The notes below the pieces were generated by a model that saw only the letters and a program-made list of their open reading frames with translations, had not been told where the DNA came from and searched no databases. Shown here in pieces: positions 1 to 4,332 of a stretch of DNA of 5,131 nucleotides (position 1 is the first letter of the stretch; every line of letters starts with the position of its first letter). The position numbers were made by a program, and so were the translations under genes. This stretch comes from Oscillospiraceae bacterium (GTDB taxonomy: Bacteria; Bacillota; Clostridia; Oscillospirales; Ruminococcaceae), in the NCBI GenBank assembly GCA_018110855.1, contig JAGBFZ010000168.1:1-5131 (forward strand). The letters are read 5' to 3'.

Positions 1-35
1 GAAGGTCGTTGGTTCAAATCCAGCCTCCGCAACCA
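1..35 (+). tRNA. tRNA-Met, probably initiator (fMet), 3' part only
   Basis: This is the 3' half of a tRNA cut by the left edge. Visible are the end of the anticodon arm, a five-base variable loop (AGGTC), a complete T arm (stem GTTGG/CCAGC around loop TTCAAAT), the 3' acceptor strand CTCCGCA, discriminator A and an encoded CCA. The anticodon is outside the window, so identity rests on similarity. As I remember it, the variable loop, T arm and ...CCGCAACCA end closely follow bacterial initiator tRNA. Position 72 is A, as in initiator tRNAs, where it is left unpaired opposite C1. The 5' acceptor strand would have to start with C rather than T to confirm this. An elongator tRNA is the alternative. 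Confidence 0.85.
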
Positions 36-40
36 CGCAG

Positions 41-79
41 ATAAGCCGTTTAACGTAGGTTAAGCGGTTTATTTTTTTT
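41..79 (+). terminator. Rho-independent terminator of the tRNA-Met unit
   Basis: Arms 41-54 and 59-72 form a 14-bp stem with two G-T wobbles around the tetraloop GTAG. An uninterrupted T run (72-79) follows. It starts six bases after the tRNA CCA end, so it ends the tRNA transcript. Confidence 0.9.
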
Positions 80-123
80 ACCAATTACAGAAAAAAGCAG
101 CTTTATACTTGAAAAATATAAGT

Positions 124-137
124 GAATCACCTGATTC
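124..137. repeat. Small perfect inverted repeat abutting the second terminator
   Basis: GAATCA and TGATTC flank two bases (CC). As RNA it can fold as a 5-bp stem with a 4-base loop. It ends exactly where the next terminator hairpin starts, so the two hairpins are stacked. No role can be assigned from sequence. Confidence 0.5.
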
Positions 138-175
138 CCCCTATTACCGATCAACTCGGTCATAGGGGCTTTTTT
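138..175 (+). terminator. Second terminator-type hairpin downstream of the tRNA-Met gene
   Basis: Arms 138-150 and 156-168 pair over 13 positions with one mismatch, around the five-base loop TCAAC. One C and then a six-T run (170-175) follow. Only the + strand has the T run. There is no coding sequence between this and the first terminator, so it either backs up the tRNA terminator or ends a short untranslated RNA. A TATACT hexamer lies upstream at 104-109, but no convincing -35 goes with it. Confidence 0.8.
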
Positions 176-239
176 ATGTGCAACTCAACAGATAATCTCG
201 GAATTTTTTGTATATATCTACGATTTATGTTTTAAGCTA

Positions 240-267
240 TTGACTTAGTATCAAAATATACTATCAT
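240..267 (+). promoter_or_regulatory. Sigma-A-type promoter of the radical SAM gene
   Basis: A -35 box TTGACT (240-245) and a -10 box TATCAT (262-267) are separated by 16 bases. This predicts a start near 274 and a leader of about 40 bases before the ATG at 315. The gene's ribosome site is AAAGGAG at 299-305. A perfect TATAAT also occurs at 290-295, but using it would start the message at or inside the ribosome site, so I prefer the upstream boxes. Palindromes overlap both the promoter core and the region after the start, which suggests repression. Confidence 0.7.
246..263. promoter_or_regulatory. Putative operator 1 (palindrome within promoter core)
   Basis: TAGTAT and ATACTA form a perfect 6-bp inverted repeat around six bases. 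It fills the spacer between the -35 and -10 boxes and enters the -10, so a bound dimer would block RNA polymerase. The same half-site recurs in the second palindrome at 280-300. The regulator is unknown and not in this window. AT-rich dimeric sites of this style suit a MarR-, HxlR- or TetR-type repressor, which is inference. Confidence 0.55.
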
Positions 268-279
268 ATAGCTATGGAG

Positions 280-300
280 TTAGTATCACTATAATACTAA
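280..300. promoter_or_regulatory. Putative operator 2 (palindrome next to ribosome site)
   Basis: TTAGTAT and ATACTAA form a perfect 7-bp inverted repeat around seven bases. The left half shares the nine bases TTAGTATCA with operator 1 (245-253 and 280-288), giving a direct repeat with a 35-bp period. It lies just after the predicted transcription start and its last two bases belong to the AAAGGAG ribosome site. With nearly all A-T pairs it would be a poor RNA hairpin, so DNA binding is the likelier role. Confidence 0.55.
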
Positions 301-314
301 AGGAGACTTATTTT

Positions 315-1307
315 ATGAATACCATGGAAATTCCACGAAAATATGACAGAGTTATTGTTTACAGAATAACTCAGGACTGCAATATGCGCTGCCGCTTCTG
401 CTCCTACAGCTGCGATGTGAAACGCAAAAGAGACTCTGCCGACCCTGAGCTTATCGACAGCTTTTCCGAGGTCTTAGGTGAATACAGACGGCTTACGGGC
501 AAAAATATCCTTGTGAGCTGGATAGGCGGCGAGCCGTTTTTATACAAGGACATCATTCCTCTTTCAAAGCGGCTTCACAGCCTTGGGATATGCGTGAGCG
601 CAACCACCAACGGCACTCTGCTGAGCGAAAGCATTATACGGGACATCTGCGGGCTGTTCTCGGAGATCGTTATCAGTCTTGACAGCTTTGAGGACTGCAA
701 TGATGATGTGAGACAGCTTTCGGGGCATTTTTCAATGGTCAGCGAAAAAATACGCCTTTTGAACAGGATACGCTCGGAAACGGGCAGCGGTGTGAAAATA
801 AAGGTGAACACCATTCTCATGCGCAGGAATATTGCAGATTTTGAGCGCTTCTGCCAATATCTTGCGGAGCTTGGAGTGGACGAAATCACATTTAATCGTC
901 TCGGGGGCTATGACCGTCCCGAATTTTTTGGGGAAAACCGCTTGCTTTATTCCCAGTCGGAAAAATTTGCGGCTGAGCTTCAGAGCATTAAGGAGCGGCT
1001 TGCAGAACGTGGACTTGTCATTCACGGCAGCAAAAAATATATGGAGCGGTTTATGACTGCAGCACAGGATATCCCCTCGCCCATAGAGGAGTGCAGCCCG
1101 GGCAGCTATTTCTGGTTTATCAATGAAAACGGCTTTATAAGCCCATGCAGCTACACATCCTATGAGTATATGTACGATCTGAGGGAAATAAAACGCCCTG
1201 CCGATATTGACAGGGCGGAGGAATATTTCCGGGAAATGCGGAGAAGCTGCCGCTCAAAATGGTGCGCCGACTGCTTCTGCACTCAGGTTTACGACAAGTT
1301 TGAGTGA
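315..1307 (+). CDS. Radical SAM protein with SPASM/twitch-like C-terminus, substrate unknown
   Basis: This is a 330-residue cytosolic radical SAM enzyme. Residues 22-29 hold the CxxxCxxC motif (C22, C26, C29) that binds the 4Fe-4S cluster cleaving S-adenosylmethionine. GGEP at 71-74 is the SAM-binding motif, and the alternating strands and helices to about residue 200 fit the partial TIM barrel. At the C-terminus, C260-x12-G-x4-C278 matches the first part of a SPASM motif, and C312, C317, C320 and C322 follow close to the end. The second SPASM half is missing, which suggests a twitch-type domain with one auxiliary cluster. Such enzymes modify peptides or proteins, or act in sactionine and mycofactocin-like maturation or as anaerobic sulfatase activators. 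No sulfatase, precursor peptide or transporter is adjacent, so no substrate is proposed. The start is set by AAAGGAG nine bases upstream of the ATG. It stands alone between two tRNA genes. Confidence 0.9.
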   Translation: MNTMEIPRKYDRVIVYRITQDCNMRCRFCSYSCDVKRKRDSADPELIDSFSEVLGEYRRLTGKNILVSWIGGEPFLYKDIIPLSKRLHSLGICVSATTNGTLLSESIIRDICGLFSEIVISLDSFEDCNDDVRQLSGHFSMVSEKIRLLNRIRSETGSGVKIKVNTILMRRNIADFERFCQYLAELGVDEITFNRLGGYDRPEFFGENRLLYSQSEKFAAELQSIKERLAERGLVIHGSKKYMERFMTAAQDIPSPIEECSPGSYFWFINENGFISPCSYTSYEYMYDLREIKRPADIDRAEEYFREMRRSCRSKWCADCFCTQVYDKFE

Positions 1308-1338
1308 AGCTTGAGCAATACCGCTGTGATGACGAAAG

Positions 1339-1381
1339 AAAAAATAAAAACCGTCAGTCCGAAAAAACAGACTGACGGTTT
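1339..1381 (-). terminator. Terminator of tRNA-Lys, possibly shared with the convergent radical SAM gene
   Basis: Arms 1348-1359 and 1370-1381 form a perfect 12-bp stem with a ten-base loop. Read on the minus strand, it is followed by a T-rich tract broken only by one A (1339-1347), so it is a strong terminator for tRNA-Lys just upstream. Read on the plus strand the stem is the same but only TTT follows, all of it within the arm, so it should stop the radical SAM transcript less well. Confidence 0.88.
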
Positions 1382-1382
1382 C

Positions 1383-1458
1383 TGGTGAGCCATTGGGGAT
1401 TTGAACCCCAGACCCTTTGATTAAAAGTCAAATGCTCTGCCGACTGAGCTAATGGCTC
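1383..1458 (-). tRNA. tRNA-Lys (anticodon TTT)
   Basis: This is a complete 76-base tRNA with an encoded CCA. The acceptor is GAGCCAT/ATGGCTC with discriminator A, the D stem is GCTC/GAGC, the anticodon stem is TTTGA/TCAAA around loop CTTTTAA, the variable loop is GGGTC, and the T stem is TGGGG/CCCCA around TTCAAAT. All four stems pair fully. The anticodon TTT occupies 1423-1425 and reads AAA and AAG lysine codons. It is convergent with the radical SAM gene and has its own promoter and terminator. Confidence 0.97.
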
Positions 1459-1491
1459 AAGCAGTATGCAGATCTTGCACAATGCTTAATT

Positions 1492-1520
1492 ATTATACCA
1501 AAATATAGCCCGCTTGTCAA
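1492..1520 (-). promoter_or_regulatory. Consensus sigma-A promoter of tRNA-Lys
   Basis: On the minus strand, TTGACA (1515-1520) and TATAAT (1492-1497) are both perfect consensus and are separated by 17 bases. The predicted start near 1485 leaves a short 5' leader before the mature tRNA at 1458. This strength is typical of stable RNA genes. Confidence 0.93.
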
Positions 1521-1524
1521 CAGC

Positions 1525-1542
1525 AAAATCGGTAAAGCCGAT
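1525..1542 (-). terminator. Possible weak terminator after spmB
   Basis: On the minus strand ATCGG and CCGAT pair around five bases and are followed by a short T run. A 5-bp stem is marginal. If it fails, spmAB transcripts would continue through the tRNA-Lys promoter into tRNA-Lys and end at 1339-1381. Confidence 0.3.
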
Positions 1543-1557
1543 AAATTTACAATAAAT

Positions 1558-2082
1558 TCATATTTGCCCAAAGAAAATATTTACCGTAAGAACGCTTACA
1601 ATAAATCCTGTCATATCCCCCGCAAGTGAAGCCGCAAGGGTGTGGCGGGTCTTTTTTATCCCCACTGCGCCATAATACACCGCAAGGGTGTAAAAGGTGG
1701 TTTCCGTTGAGCCAAGCATTACGCTTGCCACTCGTCCCGCAAAGCTGTCGGGTCCAATATCCTCCAGAAGGGATTCATACACCGCCAGCGCACCGCTGCC
1801 CGAAACAGGACGTATCAGCGCAAGGGGGAGACATTCCGCAGGAAAGCCTATCTTATCAAATAATCCCGAAACTGCGCCTATTATCAGTCCCTCCGCTCCC
1901 GAGGCACGGAACATTCCCACAGCAGTTATAAGCGCAATAAGCGTAGGCAGAAGCTCGGCGCAGGTTATCAGATTCTCCGCAGCTCCCTTTGCAAACTCGG
2001 AAAACACGTCCACACGCTTATAAAGCCCCCATGAAATGATAAACAGTATCATTACGGGAATCACAAAGGAAGCCGCCGTCAT
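1558..2082 (-). CDS. spmB: Spore maturation protein B (SpmB)
   Basis: This is a 174-residue integral membrane protein, close to the usual Bacillus length as I remember it. Hydrophobic stretches lie near residues 5-20, 43-60, 84-104 and 150-172. Two family signatures are clear: the RPVSGSGAL stretch at 91-99, and GSTETTFYTLAVYYGAVG at 124-141 followed by basic residues. SpmB works with SpmA and is needed for proper spore core dehydration in Bacillus subtilis; both contain the nucleoside-recognition (Gate) domain, and the transported species is not settled. The open frame runs further upstream, to an ATG at 2400, but that part overlaps spmA. The ATG at 2082 has GGGAGGA a few bases upstream and gives the normal N-terminus. 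It overlaps the spmA stop as ATGA, which implies translational coupling. Confidence 0.95.
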   Translation of the reverse strand: MTAASFVIPVMILFIISWGLYKRVDVFSEFAKGAAENLITCAELLPTLIALITAVGMFRASGAEGLIIGAVSGLFDKIGFPAECLPLALIRPVSGSGALAVYESLLEDIGPDSFAGRVASVMLGSTETTFYTLAVYYGAVGIKKTRHTLAASLAGDMTGFIVSVLTVNIFFGQI

Positions 2083-2675
2083 GTTTTGTCCTCCCTTTTT
2101 ATATTTCCACAAAATGGCAGAATTGCCGCTGTCACCGAGACTGCAAGTGCTGCGGCAGAGGTTATCCATACCGCAGGGACTATCTCCAAGGGGTCTGCCG
2201 AGCCGTATTTCATCCGCAGAGACAGGGCGGTGGAGGGTATCAGGGTGAGGGAAGCTGTATTGATAACTGTGAATATCACCATTGAGGGTGTGGCTGTATC
2301 TCCTGCCTTTTCCTCCTCGGCAAGGGCTTTCATGGCTTCTATCCCGAAGGGTGTGGCGGCATTTCCGAGACCCAGAAGATTTGCGGTGATGTTCATGCAT
2401 ATTGCTCGGAAGGCTCGTCCATGCTTGTCGAGACCCTTGAAAAGTCCGCCGAGAATAAGGGCGAACACTCCTGCAAGCTTATCCGTCAGCTGCGATTTTT
2501 CTGCCACACGCATTATCCCGCCCCAGAAGCACATCCCTCCGCAGAGATATATGCACAGCTCCACTGCGTTCACAGGCTCATTTAACACCGCTTCCGTTAT
2601 CTCACGGACATTTCCCGTGAAAATTGCCGCCGCTGCGGACAGTATTATCAGCAGAGAAAAGATGAAAGTCAGCAT
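2079..2675 (-). CDS. spmA: Spore maturation protein A (SpmA)
   Basis: This is a 198-residue membrane protein of about normal family length. It begins with a hydrophobic segment (1-20), and further hydrophobic segments lie near 39-57, 66-80, 130-152 and 167-188. The family hallmark MNITANLLGLGNAATPFG spans 94-111 (core NLLGLGNAATP), and NTASLTLIPST at 139-149 is the second conserved block. SpmA acts with SpmB in spore maturation. An in-frame TGA three codons upstream rules out a longer protein, so the ATG at 2675 stands despite a weak ribosome site (GGTG, six to seven bases upstream). I see no convincing sigma-A or sporulation-sigma promoter on the minus strand of the 140-base gap to the divergent AbrB-like gene. 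dacB, the usual Bacillus operon partner, is absent here. Confidence 0.96.
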   Translation of the reverse strand: MLTFIFSLLIILSAAAAIFTGNVREITEAVLNEPVNAVELCIYLCGGMCFWGGIMRVAEKSQLTDKLAGVFALILGGLFKGLDKHGRAFRAICMNITANLLGLGNAATPFGIEAMKALAEEEKAGDTATPSMVIFTVINTASLTLIPSTALSLRMKYGSADPLEIVPAVWITSAAALAVSVTAAILPFCGNIKREDKT

Positions 2676-2726
2676 ATTAGTTCACCACTTTTTAAAATTT
2701 GCTAATATTTATTTAATTATTATTTC

Positions 2727-2755
2727 TTGCATTGCACACAAATAATTGTTATAAT
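2727..2755 (+). promoter_or_regulatory. Extended -10 sigma-A promoter for the AbrB-like gene
   Basis: TTGCAT (2727-2732) and a perfect TATAAT (2750-2755) are 17 bases apart, with TG one base upstream of the -10 (2747-2748). The predicted start near 2762 gives a leader of about 55 bases. The intergenic region is strongly AT-rich, which suits an AbrB-type autoregulated promoter, though no operator can be singled out. Confidence 0.85.
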
Positions 2756-2815
2756 GTTATATATTTAGTATAAAAGCTGCGCCCTCAGCGCCAATTTAAA
2801 AGGAGCGATCATTGT

Positions 2816-3055
2816 ATGAGATCATCGGCTATCACCCGACAGCTCGACGCTCTTGGAAGAGTTGTCGTGCCAATCGAAATGAGACGAAATCTGAATATCG
2901 GCAACAGAGACTATGTGGAAATTTACTCCGAAGAGGACAGGATAATTATCAAAAAAGCAGGCGAAAGCTGCGTTTTCTGCGGCAGCGAGGATAATATTCT
3001 CCGCTTCAAGGACAGATGCATCTGCGGTGAATGTCTTGCTCAGCTCAAGCAGTAA
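2816..3055 (+). CDS. AbrB/SpoVT-family DNA-binding protein with cysteine-rich tail
   Basis: This is a 79-residue small transcription factor. Residues 5-47 form the AbrB-type swapped-hairpin DNA-binding domain, shown by ITRQLDALGRVVVPIEMRR, then LNIGNRDYVEIY and IIIKK, which closely parallel the Bacillus AbrB N-terminus. The AbrB multimerisation domain is replaced by a short tail with C52-x2-C55 and C70-x2-C73 plus C68, which looks like a zinc ribbon. AbrB-family proteins bind AT-rich DNA as dimers or tetramers and control transition-state and sporulation genes; the targets here are unknown. AAAGGAG ends ten bases before the ATG. It is divergent from spmA and sits 89 bases before the HD-GYP gene with no terminator between, so co-transcription is likely. 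It is one of many paralogues in Clostridia, so I give no gene symbol. Confidence 0.93.
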   Translation: MRSSAITRQLDALGRVVVPIEMRRNLNIGNRDYVEIYSEEDRIIIKKAGESCVFCGSEDNILRFKDRCICGECLAQLKQ

Positions 3056-3128
3056 GGCTTTCGTGCATCTGCCGTTTCTATATATTATGCGGCTGTGCAG
3101 CGCAGTATTCTGAAATATAAATGCTTTT

Positions 3129-3136
3129 AAAGGAGG
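3129..3136 (+). promoter_or_regulatory. Perfect ribosome site that places the HD-GYP start at CTG 3145
   Basis: AAAGGAGG lies inside the reading frame, downstream of the ATG at 3121. The only start-like codon at proper distance is CTG at 3145, eight bases further. The ATG at 3121 has no ribosome site, and the next ATG (3181) would remove the conserved N-terminal ELAPG residues. Confidence 0.7.
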
Positions 3137-3144
3137 TATCCTTT

Positions 3145-4239
3145 CTGGTTTACCTTAGGACCAACGAGCTTGCTCCCGGAATGTGCATGGCAAGAGAAAT
3201 AACATTCTTTGACGCTTCTGCCGGAGCAGTGGTGACACTCAAGGCGGGCACAAAGCTTACCGATATGAATATAACTCAGATGCGCATGAGCCGTGTTGTT
3301 GCAGGTGCATTTATCGACAGCCGAAACAGCGAGACCAGAGTCATATCCTCCATCAACAGTGAAATAAAGGAAAATGCCATCACCAACATCCACAATCTTG
3401 CAGACAATTTTATGGACAGCAGCAAGGGCGTCACTCAGAGCGACATAGACGCTATCGGCAACACCACCGAGCAGCTTATAGACGAGCTTGCCTCTAAAAA
3501 GGACATTCTTATAAATATTGCCGACATCAAGATGTATGACGATTATACATATCACCACAGCCTGAGCGTAGCTATCATGGCTATTGCCATCGGGCTTGAA
3601 ATGGGCTATGACAGAAAAAAGCTGGGCGAGCTTGGCGTGGCAGGACTGCTTCACGATATCGGCAAGGTATCCGTCCCCATTGAGATAATCAACAAAAAGG
3701 GCAGGCTTACCGACGAGGAGTACAATACGGTAAGGCTCCACCCCGTTTATGCAGCGGAGCATCTCAAGGCGAGAAAGCTCGTGTCCGATGACTGCTGCAT
3801 GGGAATTATCGGTCATCATGAAAGATGGGACGGCACAGGCTATCCCATGAAGCTGAGGGGCGAGCAGATCCACGAATATGCCCGTATTTTAGCGGTGGCG
3901 GACGTTTATGACGCACTTACCTCAAACCGTCCCTACCGTATCCCCGCTCCTCCCAATGAGGCTATCGAATTTATCTGGGGCGGCGCATACACCCACTTTG
4001 ACGAAAGGGTGGTAAGGGCATTCCTCAGAAAGGTGGCTCCCTTCCCCACAGGCTCCAAGGTCAAGCTGTCCAACGGCATGACTGCTACAGTCATGAAGAA
4101 CAACAACGATCAGCCCCTGCGTCCGCTTGTAGTGGACGAAAACGGCATGGAATACGACCTTTCAGATTTAAGTAAATTCACGAACATTGTAATTCTTGGG
4201 CTTTGCGACGCAGATACGGCGAGACTTATTCACGGATAA
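3145..4239 (+). CDS. HD-GYP domain protein, probable cyclic-di-GMP phosphodiesterase
   Basis: Counted from the CTG start the protein has 364 residues. The N-terminus (VYLRTNELAPGMCMAREI) has the form usual at the very start of HD-GYP proteins of this class. Residues about 60-125 form a helical linker. The HD-GYP domain spans roughly 130-290. It has H138, the metal-binding pair H170-D171 in HDIGK, H199, H224-H225, the signature HHERWDGTGYP at 224-234, and D253 in VADVYDALTSNRPYR. All expected metal ligands and the GYP loop are intact, so it should hydrolyse cyclic di-GMP. A small C-terminal beta-rich segment (about 300-345) ends the protein. No signal peptide, membrane segment or receiver domain is seen, so it is cytosolic. 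It follows the AbrB-like gene without a terminator. The start could instead be ATG 3121 (372 residues) or ATG 3181, but only CTG 3145 has a ribosome site. Confidence 0.92.
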   Translation: MVYLRTNELAPGMCMAREITFFDASAGAVVTLKAGTKLTDMNITQMRMSRVVAGAFIDSRNSETRVISSINSEIKENAITNIHNLADNFMDSSKGVTQSDIDAIGNTTEQLIDELASKKDILINIADIKMYDDYTYHHSLSVAIMAIAIGLEMGYDRKKLGELGVAGLLHDIGKVSVPIEIINKKGRLTDEEYNTVRLHPVYAAEHLKARKLVSDDCCMGIIGHHERWDGTGYPMKLRGEQIHEYARILAVADVYDALTSNRPYRIPAPPNEAIEFIWGGAYTHFDERVVRAFLRKVAPFPTGSKVKLSNGMTATVMKNNNDQPLRPLVVDENGMEYDLSDLSKFTNIVILGLCDADTARLIHG

Positions 4240-4249
4240 ATAAAAAATT

Positions 4250-4281
4250 GCGGCTGTTTCATTTTGAAGCAGCCGCCTTTT
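4250..4281 (+). terminator. Terminator of the AbrB-like/HD-GYP unit
   Basis: Arms 4250-4260 and 4266-4276 form an 11-bp GC-rich stem with one G-T pair around a five-base loop, followed by CTTTT. It begins 11 bases after the stop codon. A run of A before it means it could also act weakly on the minus strand. Confidence 0.9.
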
Positions 4282-4287
4282 ATTCAT

Positions 4288-4325
4288 AAAAAATTCCCTC
4301 AGCCGATAAATACCGACCGAGGGAA
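4288..4325 (-). terminator. Terminator of dnaJ
   Basis: On the minus strand TTCCCTC (4325-4319) pairs with GAGGGAA (4300-4294) around an 18-base interior that can pair further with mismatches. Six T follow (4293-4288). It starts just after the dnaJ stop and stands back to back with the plus-strand terminator at 4250-4281. Confidence 0.82.
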
Positions 4326-4332
4326 ATTTATA

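Noticed and set aside
124..132. ATCACCT resembles the 3' end of 16S rRNA, which carries the anti-Shine-Dalgarno sequence
   Set aside because: Only seven bases match and the CCTCC core is not kept, so chance is the simpler explanation.
176..235. 19-codon open frame with two cysteines upstream of the radical SAM gene, considered as a precursor peptide
   Set aside because: Its ATG follows a terminator T run with no ribosome site, it ends before the gene's promoter, and it lacks any leader/core pattern.
274..294. Six-codon frame starting just at the predicted radical SAM transcription start, considered as a leader peptide
   Set aside because: There is no ribosome site and no codon run suggesting attenuation, and the sequence is explained by the palindrome at 280-300.
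1329..1388. Lysine-rich 19-codon frame after the radical SAM gene, considered as its substrate peptide
   Set aside because: It runs through the tRNA-Lys terminator hairpin into the tRNA and has no ribosome site.
1..1458. tRNA-flanked radical SAM gene considered as an integrated island with attachment repeats
   Set aside because: The tRNA-Met 3' end is not duplicated downstream and no integrase is present, so insertion at the tRNA cannot be supported.
2083..2400. Longer N-terminal extension of the spmB frame, starting at the ATG at 2400
   Set aside because: It lies inside spmA in another frame, and the ATG at 2082 has a good ribosome site and gives normal SpmB length.
3065..3098. Possible hairpin between the AbrB-like and HD-GYP genes, considered as a terminator
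   Set aside because: Only a GCCG/CGGC core plus three outer pairs form around a large loop, with no T run after it.
3127..3873. Long minus-strand open frame opposite the HD-GYP gene
   Set aside because: It is a shadow of the HD-GYP coding frame, with no recognisable domain, and the plus-strand gene has unmistakable motifs.
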